A stretch of DNA of 64,000 nt from Selaginella moellendorffii. Taxonomy: Eukaryota; Streptophyta; Lycopodiopsida; Selaginellales; Selaginellaceae. The stretch spans positions 458,775-522,774 of the forward strand of contig NW_003314327.1 of the NCBI RefSeq assembly GCF_000143415.4, read 5' to 3'. The notes under the pieces are model-generated. The model was given only the letters and a program-made list of their open reading frames with translations, was not told where the DNA came from and did no database searches. Position numbers and translations under genes: made by a program. Positions within the stretch are counted from its first letter, which is position 1. Each line of letters begins with the position of its first letter. This document shows positions 31,170 through 43,275 of the stretch, piece after piece.

Positions 31170-34158
31170 ATGGAGACGCCTCCGCCAAAGATCCAGCGCC
31201 AGGTATCTTGGATCCGTGCAATGCGGGTGTAAGATTGATGAGTTTTTTTTTTCTCTCTTCTAGCCGAGCGAAGTCGAGGCGGAATTGAAGCTTGCGCTCC
31301 AGGAAGCTGGACTTGACTTCTCATCCAGTCTAGAGGTGAATTTCTTTCCTTTCACCTGTTCTTCTTTTTTCCTAGCGTATGAAATCCTTGCATTGAAATC
31401 CAGGCTTTCTACCGGAGAGTAGATCCTTCTGCGGTGACCGTCGAGAAGATTACAAGATGGTTTGCGTCAACACGAGCTCTAAGATCTCAGCTCCTTACCA
31501 GGAGAGAATCCAAGCTCATTGAGATTCCAGAACAAACGTAAGCTTCTCATGTTTCTCCTCTCTTCCTTCTTTTGTATAGAATCTATGAATATTTTTTTTC
31601 TTTTCCTTTTCTTTTGGCTGATACTATTCTCTTTGTGTTTTCAGCAATCTAGAACCAGCTGCACAAGAATCTAGCACCTTTGAAAGCGTGCACGAGAGGC
31701 TACAAAAGGCTGCTGATATAAACATAAATTCCAGTGACTTTAAGTGGGAGCGTCTTGTGTCCTTGCACACTCCGGAGCATGCAAACGACACAGAGGATGA
31801 AGAGAAAGAAGCGACGGCTCCAGCGTCTCTCGAGGTAGGATAGCTTAGTTCTACTACTTTCAGATTAGATTTTGAAGTATAGATTCTTCAAAACAGGTGA
31901 ACGTGAACTCAGGTGGAATTGTCTACTTTGCAGTGTTTCAGCTGGGAAACGGCGAGGAGGCCGCAGCTTGTCTCAAGTTCACTCCTTCACGCTTGACAAC
32001 GCAGTCTGAGCGCTTGGGATACGAACTTGGCAGACACCTGGGAGTATCGACACCTCAGGTAATTTAGAGCTTCTCTTTGTTTATTCATAGCAGATCTCAA
32101 TCAGGCTCGAATCGTGAGAAGCGAGTCGCCAGAATGGTCGGAAATTATTCGTGCAACTGAAAATGTGAAGCTTCAAAATCCAGATTGCGTGAAAACATGC
32201 GACGAGATGCTAGAAGCGCTTGAGATCAACCGCTGCTTGCTGCTCATGGGGTAAAAACACACTACTCGTAAGCCTGTTAAAAACAATCATACTTTTCGTT
32301 TTTGCAGGTATGTAACTGGATGTCCACTGCACAAATACAAACCTCCAGTCCTCACACAAGCCATAGCGCGAAGAATTGCTGGAAGTTTGGGCCGGGTGCT
32401 GCTGCTAGACCTTGTTCTTCGCAATGAAGACCGCCTCCCATGCCAGCAACTGGGGTGGCGTGGAAACCCGGGGAATCTCTTATGCACCGAGAGGACGCCA
32501 ATAGTAGAGCCGCTCCAGACGAAGAAACTCGAGTTTAAAGTTACTGGACGACGAAGCATCGTGTCCGGCCGGAGCGTTCCACCGATCCCAAAGCACGCAA
32601 GAGAGAGGACCACAACGATCACTGTTGGTACCTCCGTCGAAGCGGAGCAGCCGCAAAGAAATCCACCCGGTGGAAAGGCCCTCCATCTCGTGGCGATCGA
32701 CTCGGGTGTCCCACGAAGGCCTCCAAGCCAAAAGAGAGAGCTGGATAGAGCGCAGTATCCACGGTTTGTGGAGATGCTCCTCCACGACTTCGACACTTCT
32801 TCCGAGGTGGTGAAGGAGATATCGAGTGGCTACCTGGAGACTGTTGCGGAGGAGACGGAGAAGCTGGATATGGCTGGCGTTACGAATGCTTTTCTGTCTG
32901 GTTTCCAAGCCGGACTTAAAGCGATGGTGCCGCTTCGCTCGTTTCTCGTGAAGCTACAAAGGAGGCTGGACTTTTATCTGAAGCAATTTGTCGCCGATAT
33001 CAGGGAAAACCTTCCTTCCGACTGGAGTCCAGACAAATCCTCGCCTAGTGAACGACTGAGTCCCCAGCCCTCTCCTCCGACGCTTTCATCGGCTGATGGC
33101 GTGAGTCCTCCGCTGAAACTCGAGAGACGTTTCACACTTCAGCTGAAAGACTACAATAAACTAGCCAAGGTAAGGAGCGTCTCTCACGCGACAAAGTTGA
33201 ACGTTACGAACCTTCTTTTGCAGGTGGATGATGGAATTCATGACAGAGTTGAGCACTGGGACAAGGTGTTGGGTTCCGAAGGCCACAAGCTTTGCCAAAC
33301 GCACGACTTTTCCACGGGGTTCCTTGAAGGCGGCGGACCGCATAGCGTCGTCGACAGCTACGAACTCAAGGTAGTATTTCCACTTCGATAGCCAGTGAAA
33401 AAAGCTGTGAATTCAGGTTCGTCTGGAGCACGTACTGGAAAGAATGGAGTTAATTGCTCAAGGAACCGAAACAGAGAGGCCTTCTCGTGTGCTGGACTGC
33501 CTTTACGTCGGAGGAGCACTGGCTGCAAAGTCAGTTAATATCCTCAAGCACGTTGGCATCACTCACATTTTGTGCCTTTGTCCGATCGAGGTTGGATCTC
33601 CAGAGCCGGAAGTTGCTGAGTATTTCAAGTACAAGACCTGCCAAGTACGTGAAAAGAAGAAGAAGAAACTCCTCTTTCTTGCGCGACTTAATTGTTTGCT
33701 TTACAAACAGGTCCTTGATATTGAAGAGGAGGACATCGCGAGCCACTTTGAAGAAGCTTGCGGATACATCGAAGATTGTGAGAAGAGCGGCGGGAAAGCT
33801 CTGGTTCATTGCTTTGAAGGCAAGAGCCGCAGCGCAACGATAGTACTCGCGTACCTGATGCTGGCAAAGTAAGAAAACTCGACGTTCCAGTCCGCAAAGT
33901 AATTTTGCGTTGTTTCTCAGGGGTTTTACGCTGCTGGACGCATGGAACTTGTTGAAAGGCGCTCACCCCCGCGCGCAACCAAACGATGGCTTCATGAAGG
34001 CTCTGGGAGAAGTGGACAAGAAGCTCCATGGCGGTAGTAGCTCCATGGATTGGCAGCAAAGGAAACCAGCGGCTCGTCTCTGTCCACTGTGCCAGAAGAA
34101 CGTAGGCCTCAGTAGCAATTCGCTCCAACACCACATTAACAGGTACCACCCTCAGTAA
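31170..34158 (+). CDS. PHS1: PHS1-type dual-specificity phosphatase with actin-fragmin-kinase-like domain
   Basis: Arabidopsis PHS1 phosphorylates alpha-tubulin through an actin-fragmin-kinase-like domain and carries a MAP-kinase-phosphatase domain; it controls cortical microtubules under stress. Here METPPPKIQRQ is spliced to the long N-terminal part. The kinase-like domain follows: GGIVYFAVFQLGNGEEAAAC with LKFTP, LGYELGRHLGVSTPQARIV, ALEINRCLLLMGYVTGCPL, then SLGRVLLLDLVLRNEDRLPC with the catalytic RNEDR, and ALHLVAIDSGVPRRPP carrying the metal-binding Asp. The phosphatase part has PSRVLDCLYVGGALAAKSVN and the P-loop VHCFEGKSRSATIVLAYLML (C-X5-R intact). It ends with DWQQRKPAARLCPLCQKN, then NSLQHHINRYHPQ, a C2H2-like tail also found in PHS1. 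No break seen. Confidence 0.9.
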
Positions 34159-34863
34159 GAAATGGATTATTTTGTCAACTTGTTCCCGTCAATTTTAACA
34201 ACTTTACATTATAGTTTATACACTAATGTATATATTAATGTATAATTAATGTATATAGTTTATACATTACGTCATTAGTTTTTGGATAATTCAAGGCCTT
34301 GAGCATTTTCACCTTAGATGATCTTGTTAGCGCAATGGACACACCAGCAGATGTTCGCAACTTAATAGATCGTCCTCTCCCCAACGATGTAAGTGGGTGT
34401 GCTGTAGTGTCTGCGAAGCTGGCGGCCTGGCGGTTGCAGCTGCAGCAGTTTAGCATCCGTCTTTACAGAACAGATGGATCCTCCGGAATACTCGTGCTGT
34501 TTGCCAGAGGTCTTTGCGGATGATGAGCCGAGGAACTTTGGGTTTTGCGCGATGGTGACGCGCGACTCGGTGTGGTTCTTCAAGTTGAGCCGGTTGCTAG
34601 CTTTCGCCGGCGGCTTGTGGACGAGGATGGTATGGTTTGGCTGGCTAAGCTCTTGTGTGCACCTCACTTTCGCGAGGCTTCTGTTGTAGTCGAAGATCCT
34701 CTCGTAGTCTCACACTTTGAGTCTAACACTCCATTCCAGCCCCAGCCCCAATGTTTAATTAAATCGTGAAACAAGCACAGAAGGATGATTACATACCAGA
34801 AGGGATGAATTTCTGTGCAGCAATTCGAACAAAACTAGCTCAAAGTCTCTGGAACCCATGAAG
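34159..34863. other. Intergenic region between convergent PHS1 and PIG-O genes
   Basis: No recognised gene. Short open frames on both strands around 34300-34760 (for example LVDEDGMVWLAKLLCAPHF on plus) match nothing I know and lack a clear exon structure. An AT-rich stretch with repeated TGTATA words lies at 34210-34270. The interval includes the 3' untranslated regions of both genes. Confidence 0.45.
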
Positions 34864-37800
34864 TTACGTGAATGAAAAATACAGGCCAGATGCGGCCACA
34901 AATAATAAATCGGTTATCAAAAGACCAATCGCATCAAAAACGTATTTTGGAGCAAATAATCCCCAAACCTGAAGCAGCCGTGTTTGCAATAGAGAAAGCA
35001 AAAAAGAGATGCCTACCATCAAGTGTCGTCTTTGTATTGCTACACAAATCGTCGAGAAAGTAGTGGTGACGCTTCGGATGAGCCCGAAGGAAAGGTAAGC
35101 CTGCAAAATATGTGGAAAAGAAGATTATGGCTTCGGAGTTATCATAAAAGCCTTACCAAAGCAATGTCTAGAGCAAAATGTGTTGAGCGACGTCCGTCTG
35201 CCTTCTTTTGCTCGCTATCCTTTTCAGATTCAGCGACAACAAGAGAAGGCAGGCCGATTATGGGCAAAACATGCGATGCGCCATAAGTGTCAATAATAAG
35301 AAGTGCTCCTTGTCGATAGAGGTTAAACTCGTCAAATCTGTAAACTACGTAATCAGCAGAAGCATGATACTACACCGTGTGAAGATAAGTTACCCGATGA
35401 ACGCCGCAGGGTAACGAAGACCGTCAAATGTACATCTAAAACGCAGAGGTGTTAGTCGAAGAAGTTACAATTCTACATGCCTGTGGTTAGTGCAAAAAAA
35501 TAGCAAAAGTGCTAGAAAATTCCAGTGTGAAGAAATAAGCTTTCGTTTCTCCAAGCTTTGAAGCTCCAATATACACCACACTGCAGGAAACCAATCACAA
35601 AGCTGGCACACAGAACTGTAAGAAGATTACCTTCGAGCATTGCAAGAAAACCGAGAGCCGGAGATGTGCGTCCAAGAAGCAGGAGAATAGAGGCACTCCA
35701 AGCTCCGAACAACGCAATCACAGCATCTCTAAGATGTGATTTACCAGCGGAAAGTTTCCCAGCCAAGTAGACGAGACCCGTGGCTAATAAAGTGCCCAGA
35801 AATACCACACGAGGTAGTTGTAAACGGGCAAATTCTCTTATATCGCCAGGTATCGTGATAGTCTTCACTTCGCTCAAATCCAAGATAAGCCAATGAACTG
35901 CGATGGCTGCGTACATTACAGGTAGAGCAAGTGTTGCCACGAGGTAAGCGTTTAGCCGATACAAGTTCCTGGATACGTGCCGGATGGCAAGCCAAGAAAA
36001 TATTAGCAAGGGAACGCAATATATAGTTGCATCAAGCCAGTTAGCGTAAGAGACTTCGTTGCCAGATTCTACCGTGTCTTTGACAATGCTCGTTAAACCC
36101 ATGCCAGAAAGGACACGATTGACAACAAGAAACAAGACGGCCTGAAACGGTTTGGTGTCAGTACAAAGAGAAAGAGTAAACGGTGCTTGCCTGAAAGATT
36201 TTAGATTGGAACTGCAGAGCAAATCGAAAGTATATCAATCCAATAGTTGCAAGAAGGTAACTTGCAACATGTCCTTCAGCCACTGTAACATTAAGTTTAG
36301 ATAAGCCGTTAGAAGTGACTTACTTACTGATGAAACTGTTTGAGAGGAGACTCAAAGCGTGCAGCATTACAAACATAACTCCTGCTATGGCCTTCGAATC
36401 ACAGGCATAGCTCCAGAAGCGTTTTTCAGAGCTTTTGGTCTTCGCACTTAATGTCTTTTGAAAAAATCCAGAAAGAAGATACGCAAATACTGCAGCAAAG
36501 CCCACGGCTCCAAGAATAACATACCAGCTGAAGCCTTTACCTAGTGTAACAGCTGTAGCCACAGAAATAAGACCTCCCAATGTGCATGCGGAGGCAATAA
36601 GTCTTCCAGGAAAGATTAGTTGCAGCTCATAAGAATGGTGAGTCCCTCGGAAACGCGACACTCTTAATAACGCCAGTGCATGAACCGGAACAGATAATAC
36701 TAGAAGGGTCAGGCCTGCAGCCATCTTAGCATCTCCAAATTGGGTCCACTGAGATCGGGCTAAATCGGCAGCTTCCGTAAGAAAAGTGTTGTATGAAGTT
36801 ATTTGGTCCTTGAGACCGGTGGCAATTCCAGTTGCGTCTCGAGACAAAGGTTCGTAATATGCTTTCAAGCGCATTAAATCGGGAGCTGGAATCCCATTAA
36901 GCGAATGCGCTGCATAATGCTCGAGATATCTCATGACCTGAAGAGGCATGTCTTACAGATACATGAGAAACAAGAAATAACGTGACCTTACCTGCCAGCT
37001 ATTTATACAAAGAACATTCTGGTAGTGTTCTGGTGTATTTGAGGATTCATGGTTAGACCAAGCCAATGAAAGCAATTCCAAATTTACTCGTCCAACACTA
37101 CAACCAGACACGTTAAGAACGTAAGCAAGTACGTGAGGAAACAGAGCTACCTTCCAAAAGGAATGGGAACTCCTAAAATTGTAGATAATGTAGGAGCAAA
37201 ATCTAGCTGCATACCGGTCATCAATGTTCATCTCACAGAATCGATTCTAACCTGTGGAAGCGTGCTTATACCCGGGCTACTGGCGTCCTGGAAACAAATA
37301 TATGTTAAATATTACGCTGGAAATACTCCAGGAAAAATAAACAAACCATGCACAATCCACAAGAAGAACAATGAATATCCTTGCCTTTTCGGCCTCCCAG
37401 GACCATAGCAAAAAGTCCAGTATCAACCTGTTACTCATATGGGGTTCAATGAAAAATGCCAGAAGAACAACGAACCTCTTCAGCTGTTCCACCACCATGA
37501 TCTCCATTAAGAGTTTGACCATGATCACCCATAACAATCAGCATAGTATTTTCGTGGAGACCACCAGGACCTGACTCCTTTTGAAGGATAGAAATGATTT
37601 CCTGTAAAGTAACGTATCCCAAAAATGTCTTGAATAATGGTGGTTTCAAACATTACCTCCAAGACATTGTTATACTGCGTCAGCTTTTCAACCATGAGAG
37701 GAGATTCTACCCCGAATATATGTCCAACATGATCCTGATGTAGATTAAATCGCATCACGAAAAATGACCAAAGCAAAGGAGCAGCGTGCTGCTCGCGACA

Positions 37801-38773
37801 AAAGTACCACGCCAAGAAAGTGGGCAATAAGTAAGTCCCAGTTGTTTTGATGCAGCTTGGGAAAGATGTTGCTTATAACACCATTGTCCACCTACAATGT
37901 TGCGTACAGATTAGTTTGCAAGCAAAATTTTTGAAAATGTTTTACTGTATGCAAATCTTTGACGTTGAATGATGGAAATGGATAAGCTTCGGAAAAATGA
38001 TTTGGAAATAGCTGCAACCACGTATCGTCTCCCATCATCACAACGCGCTTGCCATTTCGTGCAAGCTGGACGAAACCAAATATTAAACTATGACTTCTCA
38101 TAGAAGATTTCGTATAAGGTCTGACCTGAAGAATTAAATTATCTTCGACTATTGCAGGAGCACCAAAACTGTGGCCAACATCAATAAATGTTGGCAATCC
38201 TCCCGTCGTTAGCCCCTGAAAGAAGGAAAAAGAAAACAGTGAGATACGAGGGATCGAACCAAGAAAAAGGTATGCATATAAACTTTGAGCCGCTGCAGTG
38301 TTGTCGTGGGTGGATCAGCAACGTACTTAAAAATTCTAGCGTTTGCTTCGTTCTCTGCTAGATCTTGTAGCACTGTAAGCCTATCCATCCATGGCTTTGA
38401 TTCTAGAAAGCCGTAAAGTGACGCTGGCTGGCAAAAATTACGAGCACTCTTACCGGAGAAGAATTCACTCCTTGCAAGGAAATCAAATCTACAGTGACAA
38501 TAGCTCAGATCCATAAATATTTTACACGATCACCTACCTCAACGCATCGATTATGACAACGATCGCGCGCTTCACTCCACCGGAATCCGTCCAGCAACTG
38601 GCATTCGATCCGCTGCCGCGACCGCAAGGGGCGGCGGCGGCATCCGCGCATTCGCTCACATTCGGCAGCTCCGTGCGCGTGAGGAGGAATCCCGACGTGA
38701 AGAGGAAGATCGCGAGGGAGTGGAGCGCCAGAATGTAGAGCAGCAGCAGCAGCAATCGCACCTGGATGCCCAT
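34864..38773 (-). CDS. PIGO: GPI ethanolamine phosphate transferase 3 (PIG-O)
   Basis: PIG-O adds ethanolamine phosphate to the third mannose of GPI anchors in the endoplasmic reticulum. The start at 38773 gives an N-terminal membrane segment ([20 protein letters not shown]). The luminal alkaline-phosphatase-like domain follows: [11 protein letters not shown] spliced to [74 protein letters not shown] and [20 protein letters not shown], which supply the metal-binding Asp and His residues. The C-terminal half is a series of hydrophobic helices ([60 protein letters not shown]) and the PIG-O-specific [20 protein letters not shown]. It ends [18 protein letters not shown] and LYFSFT at 34864. Many short introns; exon limits approximate. 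Confidence 0.88.
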
Positions 38774-39139
38774 TCGCGCTCCTAAAACCCTACGAAATCC
38801 CAGGAACCCTAAAAATGTATGCGTGCTTCCCACGTGTTTGCCAGCTGTCAATTTGCCCACGTCACGGCCGCCAGAAGTTAGGGTTCTTAAAGCCCTAGGT
38901 CCAGTCAGCGCAGGTTTGCCGATGCCAGCGCGGCGCTTGTGATCCTAGTCCGCGGCACAGTCATCCGCGCGCCATTACACACACAATCGGAGCACAGATC
39001 GAAGTTCCAAGCTCTTCTCGCGCCAGCGCTCGCCAAATGCCTCCTCTTTGATCCATTCCAGGGTTTCTAGAGCTAAAAGGTAAGCGCTTTGGTGTTCTTT
39101 CTCGCAGCTTGGGGTGATTCCTCTAGGATTTCTTCCCAG
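38774..39139. promoter_or_regulatory. Divergent promoter region between PIG-O and the GBF bZIP gene
   Basis: This interval separates two divergent starts. Telo-box-like AAACCCTAC (38785-38793) and GAACCCTAA (38804-38812) lie beside the PIG-O start. The bZIP leader probably contains an intron starting at GGTAAGCG near 39079. Confidence 0.4.
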
Positions 39140-40698
39140 ATGGGTTCTGGCGACGCGCCCCCTTCCAGTGCGAAAGCTTCAAAGGCAGCGCCGCCGCCTC
39201 CTCCTCCACCTCCTCCTCCTCCTCCGGCCACTTCTTCTTCCCAGGTTTGTTCGTTAAAGCCTTTGTCTTTATCCCATTTTATAGTTGACACAAACGAGTG
39301 AGTGCTTAGGAAACTCACACTCCAACCTCGTGGCCACAAGTAAGAGCATGCTTCTCACTCTGTCGATTTGAGCTTGTGACTAAGTCGAGTTTTTCCTTCC
39401 TTTTTTCTTCTGTGTAGGGATACTATCCTCCTCCTCCAGCGCCGGGGGGAGCACCACAAGCTGGCTACTTTCCTGTGTGGCATGGACAAGTACAAAGATT
39501 CCAACTTTCTTGGAACTAAGTAGCTTGGCTGATCTTTTATTTTTCTTTTTCTTCGCAGCATATGCAGCCTATGATGTATGGACATTACGCAATGTACCCG
39601 CATGGAGGCTACCCATACGGTCTCGCTGGAATGGCGTCTCCTCCCGGCAGTGGAAATGACGGGGTAATGTATCCAGAAAACAAAAGGAAATCTCTAATAA
39701 ACACTGTTTGCTGTGATTCTCAGGCTGCGGAAGGCAAGTCATCCAAAAGTAAGAAAAGGAAGACGAAACCAGAAGCTGCTGTTGACAAAGCAATTGCCCC
39801 GAGGTTTTTGCTGTGCAATCGGGCTGTTTTTGTTTTTGGTGGATTAACGTTCTGACTGGCAGAACCGAGGAGAGCGACAGTGATGGTTCTCCCAGTGGAA
39901 ACAGTGACGAGGACAAGGTATGACACGTTTTGCCTTTGCTAAGGCTGGCGTTTTGTTGGTCCTACGCAGACGGAGAACAAGAAAAACAGTAGCGAGCAAG
40001 GGACAGAGACAACTAATGGGTTTCAGTACACAGGTTGTTATCAAAACCACTCCTTTTCTCTTAGATTTGATTAGCGAGAACAAGTCCAGGTGTAGATTTC
40101 TGGAATGGTGGTCAGGGAAAGCAGCGTGCGTCCGGAGCTATCGTTCCAGCCGGGGCCCTGGAATCTGACATGATGTTACAAGTACGCATCCTGGCTCGAT
40201 ATGAACCTTTACTAATAAGTTCTTCCTTTAAATCTCAGGATGAACGCGAACTTAAGCGTCAGCGTAGGAAGCAATCTAACAGGGAATCAGCAAGGCGCTC
40301 GAGGCAAAGAAAACAAGTTAGTCTCTTTCTCTTGTTTTCCTTCTCCCCTTTCACAAGCACGTTTACATTTGGTTTTGACAGAAAGAATGTGAGGAACTGA
40401 GCCACAAAGTGGAAGATCTAACCCAAGACAATGAGAGGCTGAAAGCTCAGCTAGCAGATGTCCAGGAAATAAAGCGGCAACTCGAAGAGGAGCGCGACTC
40501 TTACCTGGTAAAAGCTTTCGTTTTCTCTTTTCTTGTCTAAAGTTCTCTGATTTCTAGGAGCAACTCCAAGCTTTGCAGCAGCACGGGGACTCTCCCAAAG
40601 CCGCCGAGCTACACAAAGGCAAGCAAAGGGACCAGCAAGGCTCTAGCTCGCCCATTGTACAAAACAATCAGCAGCAGCATCTGCCAGAGATTGGATAG
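39140..40698 (+). CDS. G-box-binding-factor type bZIP transcription factor
   Basis: Plant GBF proteins bind CACGTG G-boxes in light- and stress-responsive promoters. The protein begins MGSGDAPPSSAKASK followed by a run of prolines, then the MFMR region YYPPPPAPGGAPQAGYFPVW and HMQPMMYGHYAMYPHGGYPY. Next come a basic nuclear-type segment (SKSKKRKTKPEAAVDKAI) and a Ser/acid-rich SDSDGSPSGNSDEDK. The bZIP region is ERELKRQRRKQSNRESARRS then RQRKQKECEELSHKVEDL, with the invariant N-X7-R (NRESARRSR) present, and a leucine zipper through NERLKAQLADVQEIKRQLEE. The protein ends QQQHLPEIG at 40698. At least seven short introns, including one within the basic region after RQRKQ, a position shared by plant GBFs. 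Which GBF subtype is not resolved. Confidence 0.9.
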
Positions 40699-40841
40699 CA
40701 ACGAAAGCGCAAAAGCATCTATAGAGTGTACTATGACAGAACCAAACACGTTTAAAAGCTTCCCTTATAACATTTTTTTAAAAGGGTCCAGTTCAGAGGT
40801 TTAGGGCTCCTCGGAGATTTTAGGGCTCTGCAGTAGCGGGA

Positions 40842-43275
40842 ATGGCATCAGTGTATCCATCCGGGCGAGCGCCACCAGCGAGGAGCTCACAGCCGCCGCC
40901 CCCGCCTCCTCCTCCTTACGGTAGTAGCAGTAGATCGCATTCGTCGCAGCATCAGCCTCCTCCTCCCGGATCGCAGCAATATCCACCAGGGCCTCCGCCC
41001 GGCGTGCCACCGTATTCATCAGGTACGAGCTCGGGCTATGGCGGCCACTATTCCGGAGGGGGAGGGCATCACCATCAGCCGCAGCGCCCCAGTCACCACG
41101 ATAGGCCGCCGGGCGGCGGCGGCGGCGGCGGCTATGGAAATTATCCTCCTCCACCACCACCGCCGTCGTCCTCTTCCTATCCGGCTCAAGCGCCAGGGAG
41201 GAATCCCAGCTCCAATTCTTCGAGTCATCCCAATTCGGGTGATCACCATCAACAGCACCAATCTCACCCTGTGAAGAGGGAAACGGAGGAGGAGAGACGC
41301 GAAAGGAAGAAGAAGGAGTATGAGATGAGGAAGCAAAGGGACGCTAAGGCCTCGGCTCACCACTCTCAGCAGAAGCAGCGGATAGAGAAGAAGCCATCCG
41401 TTGTGCCGGACAAGGCTGAGAACCGGTTGAAGAGACCATCCACCTTTCTTTGTAAGATCAAGTAAGTTCGCGGATGTGTGTTGCTCGAATTTCTTACACA
41501 CTGGGTGTTTTCTTTCTCCAGATTTAGGAATGAGCTGCCGGATCCTGTATCACAACCAAAGTTGCTTCGCATATACAATGATAAAGACAGGTACGTTTTG
41601 ATTTTGATCGATTTGTTCCAGGACGTCGCGCTGATTGTTTCTCCCTGGTTTTAGATATTCAAAGTATTCTATTACATCAATGGAGAAAACCTTCAAGCAC
41701 AAGCTTTACGTGGAGCCAGACCTTGGTATCCCATTAGATCTTCTCGACCTCAGTGTATACAAGTATGGCTTTGCATTTCTAGATGTTGGATTTACGTTCA
41801 GACTTGCAGTCCGCCAAAGACGAAGGCTCCTCTAGATCCTGCAGACGCAGAGCTTCTCGTGGACGACGAAGTTGGAGTGAAGCAGAAGGCTGAACTAGCG
41901 AGGAGAAAAGAACGGCCTACTGACAAGGGCGTGGCCTGGCTGGTGAAAACTACATACATTTCTCCTGTCAGTATGGATCCTGCTAAGCAGGTAAGGCTTA
42001 CTTTTTTCGTCTTCTTTCTTTACTTCATGTCCGCCTTCATGCTTGTGTTCAGTCGTTGACGGAAAAACAAGCCAAGGAGCTGAGAGAACAGAAGGAGGGC
42101 CGAAAAGGTCCAATCAATGACAGGTGAAGGATCAACGTTGTTGATCAATTTCACAGCTCTCAATGCTTTTTCTTTTTGGCAGAGACCACCAAATTCAAGC
42201 CATTGAGGAAACTTTCAGGGTTTCTAAGATGGAGCCTGTACATCAAACCAAGCCCGAACTCAAACCTGTGGAAGTTTTACCTTTACTACCAGACTTCTCC
42301 AGGTTAAGCATGCAGCATTATCGTTCATTATCGTTCATTATCCTGATTTTGTTTGCTTCTGTAGGTGTGGCGACCAGTTTGTCCATGTTGTTTTTGACAC
42401 CGAGCCAACCGGGGACTCGGAGCTCTACAGCAAACTTGATCGGAACACAAGGGACTACCTTGAATCTCGAGTACGGTTTCCATTTCAAAACGTGCAATTC
42501 TTACTGGTAAATTGGGGTGAAACAGGCGGTTGTAAAGAGTTACTCGTTGCCCAAGGAAGACGGTAAGACGGAAAAGTTTCTGGGCTACATGGTTCCAAAA
42601 CTAGACGAGGTATTCTTTATTCATTCAGTTATATTTCAAACCTGTGTGTTTTGTACTCAGGCGCATGACGACGACGATGAAATTCCCTATACCTGGATAA
42701 GGGAGTATCAATGGGATGTACGTATAGTTTTCTGGTGCGAAAGTATGTCTCATTCTCTTGAAACTCCAGGTCCGTGGAGAGGATGCTCGAAATAACTACG
42801 TCTTCTGTTTTGGAAAAGATGCTGTACAATACTTGGTACAAGAAAAATCTGGAGTCGTCTCTAGTATAACAATCTGAACATTTTATGCAGCCAATCAGCT
42901 CCAAGCTCATACTACACAAGAAGAAGGCTAGGGAGGGCCGCTCTAAAGACGACGTTGACAATCAATTTTTAGTTCCGTCGAGCGTTACAGTCCGTCGAAG
43001 AGACTTGACGGAGGAAGAAGAAGACCAACGAGAGTCCATGCGAAGAATCTTCATGGATGTAAGTCGGAGGTTATGAGTTTTGGTTTGTAGAGACTGAGAG
43101 CGCGGTTTTTTTTTCGCAGGGCCGCCTAACTGAGACAGCGATAGAGGAAGAAGCTCCAACGACAAAGAGCAACAAGAGACCCATGGAAATCGAGAGACAC
43201 TCCACGAAACGAAGACGGCCGTCTTACCAGGAGGAAACAAGAGAGGCTAGCGAAGACGAGGACGTCTCTATTTAA
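40842..43275 (+). CDS. ELF7: PAF1 complex subunit PAF1 (ELF7/VIP2-like)
   Basis: PAF1 associates with RNA polymerase II and promotes histone modification and flowering-repressor expression in Arabidopsis. The N-terminal ~200 residues are a low-complexity Pro/Gly/Ser/His tail typical of plant ELF7, then a charged helix (RETEEERRERKKKEYEMRKQ). The PAF1 core follows: NRLKRPSTFLCKIKFRNELP, YSITSMEKTFKHKLYVEPDL, GVAWLVKTTYISPVSMDPAK, HQIQAIEETFRVSKMEPVHQ, VLPLLPDFSRCGDQFVHVVF, KFLGYMVPKLDE, DEIPYTWIREYQWDVRGED and PISSKLILHKKKAREG. The C-terminus is acidic/basic and ends EASEDEDVSI at 43275. Introns are short and in phase. One copy; no defects seen. Confidence 0.9.

Noticed and set aside
32287-32908. 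Minus-strand frames of 142-169 codons opposite PHS1
   Set aside because: They are antisense shadows of the well-supported PHS1 exon.
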